DNA of 64,000 nucleotides from Bosea vestrisii (lineage in GTDB: Bacteria > Pseudomonadota > Alphaproteobacteria > Rhizobiales > Beijerinckiaceae), in NCBI RefSeq assembly GCF_030144325.1, contig NZ_CP126307.1:434001-498000 (forward strand), read 5' to 3'. Made by a program: the position numbers and the translations under genes. The notes below the pieces were generated by a model. That model did not search any database. It was given only the letters and a program-made list of their open reading frames with translations, and was not told the origin of the DNA. Positions 1 to 9,129 of the stretch are shown here, one piece after another. The stretch's first letter is position 1. Each line of letters begins with the position of its first letter.

Positions 1-687
1 GGGAAGCTTCCGGGCAAGCGGGACTTCATCGCGCTGAATGCGCCCACGGCTTTTCTCTCGGCCTATGAGCCCTGGCTCCAGGGCGGGCTTACAGCCAGCC
101 GGGTCGAGCTCGGCACAGGCTGGCAGAATGCCTTCCTGAACGCCCCGATCTGGCGCTTCTGGTTCGGCAGCGCCTTCTGCGGCACCACCGTCGCCGGCGC
201 CTTCATGCCATCGGTCGACGGCATCGGTCGCTATTTCCCGCTGACGGTCTTCGCGCTCGCCGGCCCTGGCGCCGCGATCCCGCCGCCGGAACTCGACCCG
301 CAGGACGCCTGGTTCGCGCAGGCCGAGGACTTCCTGCTGCACGCGCTCGAGCCCGAGGCGAGCTATGAGACGGTTTCGCAGGCGCTGGGCGGGCTCACAA
401 TGCCGAGTGACGACCTCATGGCCGCCCCGCCCACCGATATGGTCAGGCTCTCCGACGGCACGATCGTCAGCGCGCTTGATTCCGCCACCTTCCCGGCAAG
501 GCTCACCGCTTTGCGGGTCGAGGACCATACCCACTCCTACGCCCATGCCAGCTATCTCTGGACGGTCGGCGGCGACGATTTCGAACCGCTCGCCCTTGTC
601 GGCCAGGGCTTGCCAAGCCCCTATCTCTTCACCGGCCTTCTGACCGGACGCTTCGACGCCTTCCTCGGTGCGGGATCGACAGCATGA
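1..687 (+). CDS. tagF: Type VI secretion-associated protein TagF, 5' end outside window
   Basis: The open frame runs from the first base and encodes 228 visible residues before the stop, so the true start lies upstream. The first visible residues, GKLPGKRDFIALN, and the following run with WLQ, SR, LG..W, LNAPIWRFW and MPSVDGIGRYFPLT match the TagF (PF09867-type) domain. In known systems TagF is a cytoplasmic post-translational repressor of type VI secretion that works beside the PppA/PpkA phosphatase-kinase pair. Here the stop overlaps the start of the phosphatase gene by four bases (ATGA), and the phosphatase overlaps the kinase the same way, so the three are translationally coupled. The core tss genes should lie upstream of the window. 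The family call is confident; only the N-terminus is missing. Confidence 0.9.
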   Translation, partial: GKLPGKRDFIALNAPTAFLSAYEPWLQGGLTASRVELGTGWQNAFLNAPIWRFWFGSAFCGTTVAGAFMPSVDGIGRYFPLTVFALAGPGAAIPPPELDPQDAWFAQAEDFLLHALEPEASYETVSQALGGLTMPSDDLMAAPPTDMVRLSDGTIVSALDSATFPARLTALRVEDHTHSYAHASYLWTVGGDDFEPLALVGQGLPSPYLFTGLLTGRFDAFLGAGSTA

Positions 688-1481
688 ACGAGCACAGCCC
701 CGGCGCCTCCTTCGAGACGGGCGCAGTCAGCCATGCCGGGCGCGTGCGCAGCCATAACGAAGACAATCTGGTCGTCCGGCCCGAGCATGGCCTGTGGGCC
801 GTCGCGGACGGCATGGGCGGCCATCAGAACGGCGCCATGGCGAGCGCGACAGTAGCGGCGAGCCTTTCCGCCATCGGCCCAGCTGCCTCGGCCGCCGAAT
901 TGCTCGACCGGCTCGAGCGCGGCGTGATCGAGGCCAATACGGAACTGCGCCGGATGATCCGCGAGCATGACGGCGCCACCATGGGTGCGACGCTTGCCGT
1001 GCTGCTCGCCCATGGCCGCCATTTCGCCTGCGTCTGGTGCGGCGACAGCCGCGTCTATCTCGTCCGCGGGGGCCACATCACCCAGGTCTCGCGCGATCAC
1101 ACCGAGGCGCAGGATATGATCGAGCGCGGCCTGCTGACCGCCGAGGAGGCGCGGACCTGGCCGAGGCGGCATGTCATCACCCGCGCCATCGGTGTCCATG
1201 ATCGCCCCGAGCTCGAAATCGATCATGGCGAACTCGAAGGCGGCGACGTCTTCGTGCTCTGCTCGGACGGGTTGACCGACCATGTCCGCGACGAGGAGAT
1301 CCTGCGAGCGGCTTCCTCCGGCGGTGCGCAGGCCGCCAGCGACGCGCTGCTGGCGCTGACCCTGGAGCGCGGCGCCACCGACAATGTCACCGTGATCGTG
1401 GTGCGCTATCATCACGATGGCGGAACCGAGAAGACGCGCTGGGTGCCGAACATGCGCCAGCGCCGGAGCGATGCGCCATGA
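684..1481 (+). CDS. pppA: PP2C-family Ser/Thr phosphatase of the type VI secretion system (PppA-like)
   Basis: A 265-residue protein covering a complete bacterial PP2C domain. Metal-binding and catalytic motifs occur in order: the N-terminal HNEDN, DGMGG, GATMGATLAV, the WCGDSRVYL strand, RAIG and the late LCSDGLTDHV aspartate motif. There is no membrane segment, so it should be cytosolic. In characterised type VI systems PppA removes phosphate from the FHA protein Fha1 and antagonises PpkA. Its position between tagF and the kinase gene, with ATGA overlaps on both sides, supports that role. It resembles general Stp1 phosphatases, but the neighbourhood points to secretion control. Confidence 0.93.
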   Translation: MNEHSPGASFETGAVSHAGRVRSHNEDNLVVRPEHGLWAVADGMGGHQNGAMASATVAASLSAIGPAASAAELLDRLERGVIEANTELRRMIREHDGATMGATLAVLLAHGRHFACVWCGDSRVYLVRGGHITQVSRDHTEAQDMIERGLLTAEEARTWPRRHVITRAIGVHDRPELEIDHGELEGGDVFVLCSDGLTDHVRDEEILRAASSGGAQAASDALLALTLERGATDNVTVIVVRYHHDGGTEKTRWVPNMRQRRSDAP

Positions 1482-3421
1482 ACGACCCCGACCGCACCGT
1501 CTTCCTGCCGCGCACGGGCCTGGCGCCGGGCGTCCGGCTGAACGGCATCTACGAAATCGAGCGCCTGATCGCGACCGGCGGCATGGGCGAGGTCTATCAG
1601 GGCCGCGCCATCCAGACCGGCGACGCGGTCGCGATCAAGATCGTTCGTTCCGACATGGCGCAAGACGCCAATGTCATCGCCCTGTTCCGTAACGAGGCGT
1701 CGGCGCTGCACAACCTCTATAATGAGGCGATCGTCCGCTATTACGTCTTCACCGTCGACCCGGCGACGCAGGCGACCTATCTCGCCATGGAGTTCGTCGA
1801 CGGCCAGCCGCTGTCAGATCGGCTGAAGCAAGGGCCGTTGCCCTTCGAGGAGGTTGATCTGCTGCGCCGGCGCATCGCGTCCGGCCTGCATGCCGCCCAT
1901 ATGCTCGGCATCACCCATCGCGATATGTCGCCCGACAACATCATCCTGCCCGGCGGCCAGGTCACCCGCGCCAAGATCATCGATTTCGGCATCGCCAAGT
2001 CGAAGCTGGCCGAGAAGACCGTGATCGGCTCGGGCTTTGCCGGCAAGTACAACTACGTCTCGCCCGAGCAGCTCGGCCTCTACGGCGCCGAGGTCACCGG
2101 CAAGTCCGACATCTACAGCCTCGGCCTCGTGCTCGCCGAAGCGCTCGGCGGTCGCCCGCTCGACATGGGCGGAACGCAGATGCAGATCCTCGAGAAGCGC
2201 CGCCGCGTTCCCGATCTCTCGGCCATCGACAAGCGCATCCGCCCGCTGCTCGCGCGCATGCTCGCCCCCGATCCGAAGGATCGCCAGGCCGACATGGCCG
2301 AAGTCGCTGCCTGGCAGGCCAAGGGCAGCGCGGGGCCCAGCGGCAAGCGTGCCTTCCCTTGGCCGTTGGTCGCGGGGGTCGCGGCGCTCGCGCTACTCGC
2401 CGGCGGTGGCTTCGTCGCCTGGCAAATATTGGGCCGTGCGAGCCCGACACAACAGGCAATGAACACGTCGCCGCCGCCCTTGAGCGATGATCGTCCGCTG
2501 CCTCCCTCGGGCGCGGGGTCGAGCAGCCCGCCGCCCGAACTCATCCCCGCGAATCCGACTCCGCCGGCCACACCGGGACCGTCGCCGCAGCCCGCGAGCC
2601 AGAACGAGCCACCCACCTTGCAGCCGCCGGCGGCTCCCGGTCCGACTGCGCCGCCACTGCCGCCTGCTGCAGCTCCGCCAGAGCTGAATCCGACGTCGAC
2701 GTCACCGCCACCGAGCCCGGCATCGACGACCGGCCCGAAGCCGACACCAACCGTTCCACCGCCGACACCGTCCGGTCCGGAACCCGAGCCGCGCACGGCT
2801 GCCGAACGGACGGCGCGCTATGTCGCGGATTATGATGGTGGTTCCTGCTTCTTCCTGTGGCCGACGGCGATCGCCGACAAGCGCACCACGATCGAAGGCT
2901 TCGGCAGTTCAGCCGAGCCTTTCGTCAGCTTCGACGGAGCTTTCAAGAAGGCGCAGGGCTACGAGGCGCAGATCAGCCTGCGTACGATCACCACTGCCCA
3001 ATGCCCGATGGTCGACTTCCTGCGCCAGCTCGGTCGCGGCATCGACCGCAGCCCGGTGATGCAGATCGGCGCCTTCACCATCAAGAGCGGCGACGCGCTC
3101 TCGGGCACGGTCGAGAGTGACCCGAACCGGCATCTCGACATCCTGCTCATCGGCGATGACGGCCTGGTCTACAATCTCGCGAATTACACCCGTCGCGAGG
3201 GTGGTAAGGCGAGCTTCAGTCTGAAACTGGAATCGACGGCCGCTTCGGGCGCCCCGGTGCGGCCGCAAACCGTGCTGGCCCTCGTCAGCCAGGCGCCGCT
3301 GCCGACGCTGACTGGCCCCAACCCGGCTCCGGCCGGTGACATCTTCCCCGGCCTGCACCAGGACATCGCCCGCGCCGGCGGCAAGGTCGGCATCGGCATC
3401 AAGTATTTCCGGATCGAGTGA
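1478..3421 (+). CDS. ppkA: Membrane Ser/Thr protein kinase of the type VI secretion system (PpkA-like)
   Basis: A 647-residue protein. Residues about 24-280 form a Hanks-type kinase domain: glycine-rich loop GGMGEVY (34-40), catalytic lysine in VAIKIV (K54), HRD at 147-149, DFG at 169-171 and an SPEQ variant of APE near 195. A single membrane span follows at about 293-315. Next come roughly 130 residues of Pro/Ser/Thr linker and a C-terminal globular region presumably in the periplasm. This layout matches PpkA, which phosphorylates Fha to switch on type VI secretion after an envelope signal. The C-terminal sensor region is not one I recognise. The start overlaps the phosphatase stop (ATGA). 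It is the last gene of the operon: a hairpin and a convergent gene follow. Confidence 0.92.
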   Translation: MNDPDRTVFLPRTGLAPGVRLNGIYEIERLIATGGMGEVYQGRAIQTGDAVAIKIVRSDMAQDANVIALFRNEASALHNLYNEAIVRYYVFTVDPATQATYLAMEFVDGQPLSDRLKQGPLPFEEVDLLRRRIASGLHAAHMLGITHRDMSPDNIILPGGQVTRAKIIDFGIAKSKLAEKTVIGSGFAGKYNYVSPEQLGLYGAEVTGKSDIYSLGLVLAEALGGRPLDMGGTQMQILEKRRRVPDLSAIDKRIRPLLARMLAPDPKDRQADMAEVAAWQAKGSAGPSGKRAFPWPLVAGVAALALLAGGGFVAWQILGRASPTQQAMNTSPPPLSDDRPLPPSGAGSSSPPPELIPANPTPPATPGPSPQPASQNEPPTLQPPAAPGPTAPPLPPAAAPPELNPTSTSPPPSPASTTGPKPTPTVPPPTPSGPEPEPRTAAERTARYVADYDGGSCFFLWPTAIADKRTTIEGFGSSAEPFVSFDGAFKKAQGYEAQISLRTITTAQCPMVDFLRQLGRGIDRSPVMQIGAFTIKSGDALSGTVESDPNRHLDILLIGDDGLVYNLANYTRREGGKASFSLKLESTAASGAPVRPQTVLALVSQAPLPTLTGPNPAPAGDIFPGLHQDIARAGGKVGIGIKYFRIE

Positions 3422-3432
3422 AAGCAGGCGTC

Positions 3433-3466
3433 ATTCTCGGGCGGAGCGAAGCGCAGACCCGAGAAT
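3433..3466. repeat. Intergenic inverted repeat after the type VI operon
   Basis: Perfect 9-base arms (ATTCTCGGG at 3433-3441 and CCCGAGAAT at 3458-3466) enclose a 16-base loop 12 bases after the kinase stop. No T-tract follows, so this is not a standard intrinsic terminator. Short palindromes with this CTCGGG...CCCGAG core are common dispersed intergenic elements in Hyphomicrobiales. It may protect the 3' end of the mRNA. Confidence 0.6.
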
Positions 3467-3528
3467 CTCAGGACCAGAAGGAACTGGCTTCCAAGATGCT
3501 CGGGCAAGCCCAAGCATGACGGCTGCCT

Positions 3529-3807
3529 TCAATCCTCCCGGAACAGCTCGCCCCATTCCGCCTGCCAGAGGCCTTCGTTGTCTTCGACGACGATCGGGGC
3601 CTTGATCTCGTTGGCGAGGCGGACGGCCGAGCGGAACCCCTCGATCGGATCGAGCTCGTCGCTGACGAAGTCGTTGGCGAGATGGCCGCCAGCCAGCTCC
3701 GCCGGGCAGGCAATGCGGATGAAGCTCTTGCCATGGCGCTGGCCGAGGCTCAGCGTGATGGCATCGGGCTGCGGCTCGTCGACCTGCTCGAACCGGTTCT
3801 TCGCCAT
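3529..3807 (-). CDS. Conserved small hypothetical protein, 92 aa
   Basis: A 92-residue acidic soluble protein with no signal peptide or membrane span. The start at 3807 is supported by a strong GAGGAG ribosome site about 6 bases upstream. I recognise no domain. It contains the hydrophobic stretch KSFIRIACPAEL and a C-terminal half rich in acidic residues (VVEDNEGLWQAEWGEL). It lies convergent to the type VI kinase gene and upstream of the transglycosylase gene on the same strand. A ribosome site and non-repetitive composition make it a likely real gene; its function is unknown. Confidence 0.7.
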   Translation of the reverse strand: MAKNRFEQVDEPQPDAITLSLGQRHGKSFIRIACPAELAGGHLANDFVSDELDPIEGFRSAVRLANEIKAPIVVEDNEGLWQAEWGELFRED

Positions 3808-3921
3808 CGTCGTCTCCTCGCCTCTGCGACTGGTTGATGATGGGCCATCGCCACCTTCGCGGCAAATTCGTTGTGCCCGCGATCGCTTTGGCCCGGCCTG
3901 GCCGGTATTCGCCTCCGGCGC

Positions 3922-5511
3922 CTATTTCTGTGGCGGCCGCGCCGGTCCGGCCGCAGGGCCACGCACGATCTTGTAGCGGTCGAGCCTGACCTTGATCATC
4001 TCGTCGAACTTCTTGTGCACCTCGGAGACCGAGAGCGTCTTGGTCTCGCCGCCGGACTGGGCATAGAAGATCGGGCGGTTGGCCTCTGCCGGGCGCGGCA
4101 GAAGCGCCGCGGCGCTGGCGCCGGGCGTTTCCTCCATCGTCTCGATGAAGGTCTGCGCCGCATCCGGCCCGAGGAAATGGATCAGGTAGATCTCGCCGCC
4201 GGTGAGATGGCGCCCCATCGCCTTCTCAAGCCTGAGCGTGTCGCGCTTCAGCATCTCGCCCGCCAGCAAAGCCGAGAGATAGGGCTCGCGCCTGAGATCG
4301 AGGATGCGCTGGCGCTCGTTCGCGTCGGCGATGACGAACTGCCGGCCGTTGCGGGTGACCAGCGCCGCTTCGGCATTAAGACCGTGCTTGCGGCCGAACT
4401 CGAAAATCACGCCGAGCCAGGTCTGCTCGATGAACTGGTACAGCCCGGTCGCCGAGGAGGTCTTCGCCTGCACTGCTGTCGAGAAGGAGGACTCCTTGTC
4501 GGCGACCGCCATCAGCAGGGTCGGGTCGGCGCCGACGACGCGCCCTGCCCTGACGATCATCTCGACCAGATGCCGGCGAATCTTGATCGGCCCGAAGGTC
4601 AGGACCTGATTGGGGTCGCCGTTGTAATTGATCGGCGCCTGCGGCAGTTGCGCGCGCGCCGCGGCCGTAGGGGTGCCGGGCTTGCCCGGCAGGCTGGGCG
4701 GAACGAGGATGATATTCGAGGGCGGCATGACCGGTATCGGCATCGCCGGCTGATTGGGCGTCTCGGCTGCAATCTGTTCCTTGATCGCCGCGAGCGACGG
4801 ATCGGCGTTCAGGGCGAACTGCGTCGCCTGTCGCGCTGCTTCGAGATCGCCTTCAACCGAGGACAGGATCAGCGACGGTCGGGTCGGCGCCCTGAGCGAC
4901 GGCGCCTCGACGCTTTCCATCGGCTCGAAGCCGCCGCTCAGTTCGGTCGATCCCGGCCTCAGGGTCGCGACCGCGACACCGCCGACGATAGCCAGAACCA
5001 GTGCTCCTCCACCGATATAGGAGGCGAGTCGGAGTCGGGAGCTGCCATCTGCTGCAGCGAACGGGACACCGGCGGCAAGGTTCGTGGCGTTGGCACTCCC
5101 GATCACTGTCCTTTGCGCCGCCACGAGCCAGTCCGGCCCCTTGCCGTCCTTGCTGGCCGCCTCCTGCAGTTCGGCGATCATGCGGCGCGCCTGCTGGGCC
5201 GGGATATTCGCCTCGCGTTCCAGCGTCGTGGCCGCGCCGCGCGGGCCCTGCTCGGTCAACGCTTTGAGCGCGAAGAACCAGAGCTGCAGCGACGTGCGCC
5301 GGCTCTCCAGCGGAGTCCCCTTGCAGGGCGAGACCAGGAAACCGCAATGCGGACAGGCATAGGCGCGCATTTTCACCCGCGGCGCGAAGGCCGACGTCTT
5401 CCCGCAAGCGGAGCAGGCCAGCGTGATGCCGCCCTGTCGCGCCTGCATGATGGTTTCGAGGCAGGCATCCTCCTGGAATGCGGCCTGAAACTGCTTGAAG
5501 CGCTGACTCAT
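3922..5511 (-). CDS. Membrane-anchored lytic transglycosylase with N-terminal IS1595-type zinc ribbon
   Basis: A 529-residue protein with an unusual architecture. Residues 33-56 hold two CxxC knuckles (C33/C36 and C53/C56), followed by a GTPLESRRTSLQLWFFAL segment. This closely resembles the zinc ribbon and following helix of IS1595-family transposases (Zn_Tnp_IS1595 type), and a helical segment like a small HTH covers about 92-118. One membrane span lies at about 165-184, then a Pro-rich linker to about 300. The C-terminal SLT-like transglycosylase domain starts near 310, with catalytic Glu340 in DKESSF and the GLYQFIEQTW motif. The predicted topology is zinc ribbon inside and muramidase in the periplasm. 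No transposase catalytic domain is present. Its position next to type VI genes suggests, but does not prove, a role in opening peptidoglycan for envelope machinery. Confidence 0.85.
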   Translation of the reverse strand: MSQRFKQFQAAFQEDACLETIMQARQGGITLACSACGKTSAFAPRVKMRAYACPHCGFLVSPCKGTPLESRRTSLQLWFFALKALTEQGPRGAATTLEREANIPAQQARRMIAELQEAASKDGKGPDWLVAAQRTVIGSANATNLAAGVPFAAADGSSRLRLASYIGGGALVLAIVGGVAVATLRPGSTELSGGFEPMESVEAPSLRAPTRPSLILSSVEGDLEAARQATQFALNADPSLAAIKEQIAAETPNQPAMPIPVMPPSNIILVPPSLPGKPGTPTAAARAQLPQAPINYNGDPNQVLTFGPIKIRRHLVEMIVRAGRVVGADPTLLMAVADKESSFSTAVQAKTSSATGLYQFIEQTWLGVIFEFGRKHGLNAEAALVTRNGRQFVIADANERQRILDLRREPYLSALLAGEMLKRDTLRLEKAMGRHLTGGEIYLIHFLGPDAAQTFIETMEETPGASAAALLPRPAEANRPIFYAQSGGETKTLSVSEVHKKFDEMIKVRLDRYKIVRGPAAGPARPPQK

Positions 5512-5569
5512 CCCTCGCTACCGCTGCTGCCGCGCTCCGCAATACGCAGGCGGTCCGACCACAGCAAGC

Positions 5570-7120
5570 TCAGCCTGCCAGCAAGGCCAGCCGCGCGACA
5601 TCCTTCAAATGCATGTCGACCTCCGCTGCCGTAGCCATTTTCGGCAGGGCCGAGGTATCACCACCGGAGGCGTGCGCGTCCGTCAGGAAGGCGTTGACCT
5701 CGTCGAGCAGCATCGCCGGCGTCCGCGTCCCATCCAACAGGGTGACGAACTTGCGCACGACAACGCCATCAAGCGCGACCGCGCGATGGCGCAGGTCGGT
5801 GACCTCCTGGCTGGTCAGCGCCTGGCGCCGCGCCAGCCGGCTCGCGAGCGGCCGCTCGCTGATGCGCGTGGTCAGCCGATGCGGCTCCAGATTGATCTCG
5901 AGCAGGCCGGCACGGTAGATCGCGGTCAACGCTTCGTTGAGGCGGCCGATCTCGCGCGCACGGTCGGAGCCGAGGCTGTCCTGCGCCTCGTCCAAGGCCA
6001 GCGCGGCGAGCTCGTCATGGCTGATGCTGCCTGGCCAGGCCTTTCCGAGCGCCCGCAGCGCAGCAATGGCTGCCGGCAGGTCGACGGCGAGACGCACGCC
6101 TTCCGCGAACAGAAAACTCACGGCGCCCGGCCGCTTCTCGTCCTTTTCCTCGAGTTCGTTGACGCTCGCCGCGAGATGATAGGGCTCCAGGCTGAAGCGC
6201 GAGAAGCCGCGATGCAGCGCGACATCGGCGCGGCAGAGCAAGGTCTGGCGGAAGCAGCGGCCGATCAGCAGATCGAGCGATTGTTCCTGCCGCAAGGGAT
6301 CCGTGATCGGGATCTCGTTGAGCACCCGCTGCGCCGGCCCTTGGGCGCCGCCGAAATTGTTCGGGAACGACGCCTCGGCCAGGAATTGCAGCCCATGAGG
6401 CTCCGCCGCCGCCAGCACCTCGTGCAGCGCAAAGGCGCGCGCACCGGGGTTGAGATCGTCGTGATAAAGGACGTTGTCGGGAATCGTCTCGATCTGCTTC
6501 ATGCGCTCGCGCAAGGCCGCGCCATAGAAGGTGTCGCCATCGGTTGCCTCGGCGAAACGCTTGATCGCCGCCCGCGCCGCCCGGACCTTCTCGATCGGAT
6601 CGTCGATGTCGCGCGTCTCGAACAGCATGACGTCGCGGGCAAGATCGCGCAGCCGGCAGCCCGGCAGAGCGTTGTAGCTGACATAAGCGATGCCCTGCGG
6701 CGTCAGCAATTCGCCGAATAGCCCGAGGATCCGCTCGCGCACCATCTGCGGCACCCAGGAATAGACCCCGTGCACGAGAATGTAGTCGAAACGGCCGAGC
6801 GCAGCCGACGCGGCCATGATGTCGAGATGGTGGAAGCTGACATTGGTGGCACCGAGCTCGGCGGCGTCCGCCCTGGCGTGCGCGATCGCCCGCCCGCTCA
6901 GGTCGATGCCGACCAGTTCCGCCCCCGGACATTGCAGCGCCATCGGGATCAGGTTGCCGCCGCGGCCGCAGCCGAGCTCGAGGACGCGCATCGCCGTCGT
7001 GGGGGTCGGTGTCATGCCGTGCACATGCGCGATCGTCGCCAGATGCGCAGGGTGGGTCTGCGCGAAGGCATGCCCGGGATAGGCGACCGCGTCGTAAGGA
7101 TTCGTCGCCATATCGTTCAT
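5570..7120 (-). CDS. SAM-dependent methyltransferase with methyltransferase regulatory domain
   Basis: A 516-residue soluble protein. The N-terminal class I Rossmann methyltransferase domain has SAM-binding motif I, VLELGCGRGGN, at about 47-57, followed by the acidic ELVGIDLS strand. The middle and C-terminal parts resemble the MethyTransf_Reg (PF10119) domain and a winged-helix-like tail, an arrangement common in proteobacterial proteins of unknown substrate. The gene lies 58 bases upstream of the zinc-ribbon transglycosylase gene on the same strand, so they may be co-transcribed. An alternative start three codons downstream (7111) is equally plausible. The methyltransferase assignment is sure; the substrate is unknown. 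Confidence 0.85.
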   Translation of the reverse strand: MNDMATNPYDAVAYPGHAFAQTHPAHLATIAHVHGMTPTPTTAMRVLELGCGRGGNLIPMALQCPGAELVGIDLSGRAIAHARADAAELGATNVSFHHLDIMAASAALGRFDYILVHGVYSWVPQMVRERILGLFGELLTPQGIAYVSYNALPGCRLRDLARDVMLFETRDIDDPIEKVRAARAAIKRFAEATDGDTFYGAALRERMKQIETIPDNVLYHDDLNPGARAFALHEVLAAAEPHGLQFLAEASFPNNFGGAQGPAQRVLNEIPITDPLRQEQSLDLLIGRCFRQTLLCRADVALHRGFSRFSLEPYHLAASVNELEEKDEKRPGAVSFLFAEGVRLAVDLPAAIAALRALGKAWPGSISHDELAALALDEAQDSLGSDRAREIGRLNEALTAIYRAGLLEINLEPHRLTTRISERPLASRLARRQALTSQEVTDLRHRAVALDGVVVRKFVTLLDGTRTPAMLLDEVNAFLTDAHASGGDTSALPKMATAAEVDMHLKDVARLALLAG

Positions 7121-7243
7121 CGAGAAATCCGCCTATCGCATGCGTTGGACTGCAATTTCGGTCATTCTTGAGACGGCCTGAGCTCGCGAACGATCGCCAG
7201 CCCTCCAGCCCTTTGCCCCTGCCACTGTCGGCGCGAGACGGTC

Positions 7244-8755
7244 TCAGCGGCAGTTGTTAGCGCTGCCGCCGATCTGGGCCCGCAGGGCGTCGGCGCAATC
7301 GTTTGCGACGGCGGCCGGCTTGCTCGGCTTGCGACCACGGGCATTGCGCGGCTCCGGCTCGGCTTCGACGCCACCGGTCAGGATTCCTGTCGACTTGCGA
7401 TCGACCACCACACGCTGCTGCGGCTTGAGCTCGCGCGGCTCCTGCCGCTGCGGGCGGGCGCTCGTGCTGGGCAGCAGCGGCTTCTGGGGCGCCGGCAACT
7501 CGGTCGCGCCGCCGGCGTCATTGCGCGTCGCCACTGCCTTCTCGCGATCCTGGCGCTCCTGGATCAGCTTCGCCTTCTCGGTTTCGAGCGCCGCCAGCTC
7601 CTGCTCGCGCTTGGCGAGTTCCTTGGCGAGACGGTCGCGCTCGCTCGCATCGGTGGGCTTTGCCGCCGGGGCCTCGCCCGGCTTCGGCACGGAACGCTCG
7701 CCATCGCCCTTGCCGGCATCGCGGCCGGCAAGATCGACCGCAGCCTGCTGCCGGTCCTTCTCGGCCTTCTGGACGCGATCGAGCAGCTCCTTTTCGCGGG
7801 CCGCGAATTCCTGCTCCCTCTTCTCGCGATCAGGCGAGGCACTGCGCCGCTCGATCAGGTCGAGCCGCGTCTTGGCGTCGACAGCAAAGAAGCTCGTCGG
7901 GAAGCGCTGGATGAAGGCCTTGATCTCGGCAGCGTTGTCGCTGCTGCGCAGCTGCTTCCAGATGTCGGCGTCGGTCTCTTCGCGATTGAGGTAGAAATCG
8001 CCGAGCAGGGAGAGCGAAAGCTCCGGCGTCTGCTTGCCGCCGGTGGAATCGTAGACCGCCTTCTGCACCCGGCGGAACATGGTCGCAATCTCGAGGCCGG
8101 GCTGCTTGATCTCCTGCACCAGCGCCGCCGTGAACGGGCTGTTGCGACCGGCGCCGTCGGCAGCGACATCGTTCGCCTGCGTCGCATAGGCGGTGACCAT
8201 GCCCTGCGCCTTCACGATCGGCGCGAGGCCGGCGCCGACCGACATGCTGCGCGTCGTCGACTTCTTCGACAATTGGGCGAGGAAGGGATTGTTGCGGCAG
8301 GCGTCGAGCACCATGATCTTGACGCCCTTGGCGAAGCCCAGCGCGGTGGTCACTTCGCTGAGCTTGACCGTCTCGTACTGGACCGAGACCTCGTCATCGA
8401 TCTTGGCCTCGACCGGCACGAGGAAGTTCTCGCCGTTGAACTGGAAGCCGTGGCCGGCGTAGTAGAACATCACCGCATCGGCATCCTGGGCGAGGCGCGC
8501 GAAGCGGGACACGGCGGCATCCATGCCGCGCTTGTCGAGATCGATGCCGTCGACCACCTCGAAACCGACCTTGCGCAGCGCCTCGGCGGTGTCACGCGCA
8601 TCATTCGGGGTATTGGGCAGGGCGGGCGCGTTCTTATAGGCGGAGTTGCCGATCACCAGTGCGACGCGACGCTCCTGGGTCTGGGCAAGCGCCGGCAGCG
8701 CGACAAAATGCGCGAGAAGAGCGATCAGTGCGCAAAATCTGACGGCTGCGGTCAT
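7244..8755 (-). CDS. Secreted caspase-family (peptidase C14) protein with coiled-coil tail
   Basis: A 503-residue protein with a signal peptide (about 1-24, ending PALAQ). A caspase-like p20 domain follows: RVALVIGNSAYKN, the catalytic His102 in YYAGHG and the catalytic Cys153 in LDACRNNPF. Both catalytic residues are intact. After about 270 the sequence becomes a long charged coiled coil rich in Glu/Lys/Arg (about 290-400), then a basic Pro-rich tail ending in a cysteine pair region. Such orthocaspase/metacaspase-like proteins are common in alphaproteobacteria, but their physiological targets are largely unknown. It is divergent from a second caspase-like gene at 9130. Confidence 0.88.
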   Translation of the reverse strand: MTAAVRFCALIALLAHFVALPALAQTQERRVALVIGNSAYKNAPALPNTPNDARDTAEALRKVGFEVVDGIDLDKRGMDAAVSRFARLAQDADAVMFYYAGHGFQFNGENFLVPVEAKIDDEVSVQYETVKLSEVTTALGFAKGVKIMVLDACRNNPFLAQLSKKSTTRSMSVGAGLAPIVKAQGMVTAYATQANDVAADGAGRNSPFTAALVQEIKQPGLEIATMFRRVQKAVYDSTGGKQTPELSLSLLGDFYLNREETDADIWKQLRSSDNAAEIKAFIQRFPTSFFAVDAKTRLDLIERRSASPDREKREQEFAAREKELLDRVQKAEKDRQQAAVDLAGRDAGKGDGERSVPKPGEAPAAKPTDASERDRLAKELAKREQELAALETEKAKLIQERQDREKAVATRNDAGGATELPAPQKPLLPSTSARPQRQEPRELKPQQRVVVDRKSTGILTGGVEAEPEPRNARGRKPSKPAAVANDCADALRAQIGGSANNCR

Positions 8756-9129
8756 GGCACCATTCCCTGCGTCACCCTAAGGAAAGTGACCCCGAAAATC
8801 CAGTTGTATCCGCCTATGGCGACAGGCGGATAGCTCGAACCTCCCCGTCCGAAGATAACCGTGCCGCTCGAAGAAGAGCGTAGATCGGGAGGATCGCCCA
8901 AGCCTTGTGCCGGTTACAGCGGTTCTCGCCAGGACTGCTCCGCAGCCCCGGGGCAGCAGCGCCTTGCCGGTCGCCGGCCGTGGCCAAACGCACACAGTGT
9001 CGTCTTGCGTCAGTTTCGCGGCATAATCTTGTTCACATGGCGGCATGGTCACCGCTAGTCTGACGCTGCTGACGGTACGACACGAATCGGTTGCGGCCCC
9101 AGTTCCAGCTGGGCTGCCGAGGAGGCGCC
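8756..9129. other. Divergent intergenic region between two caspase-like genes
   Basis: 374 bases with no convincing gene. It contains two inverted repeats near the minus-strand gene. One is GTCAC-N10-GTGAC at 8771-8790. The other is TATCCGCCT / AGGCGGATA at 8807-8815 and 8824-8832 (8-base loop). Either could be an operator or an mRNA leader structure. A clear ribosome site, GAGGAGG, sits just before the plus-strand ATG at 9130. I could not assign -35/-10 elements with confidence. Confidence 0.45.

Noticed and set aside
3922..5511. IS1595-family transposase or insertion sequence
   Set aside because: Only the zinc ribbon resembles it; there is no DDE catalytic domain and no terminal inverted repeats.
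3871..5634. 587-residue plus-strand frame across the transglycosylase gene
   Set aside because: Low-complexity Arg/Gly/Leu antisense; the minus-strand gene has clear zinc-ribbon and SLT motifs.
8995..9060. Promoter (TTGCGT ... CATAAT) ahead of the caspase-barrel gene
   Set aside because: The spacing between the two boxes is about 11 bases, too short for a sigma-70 promoter.
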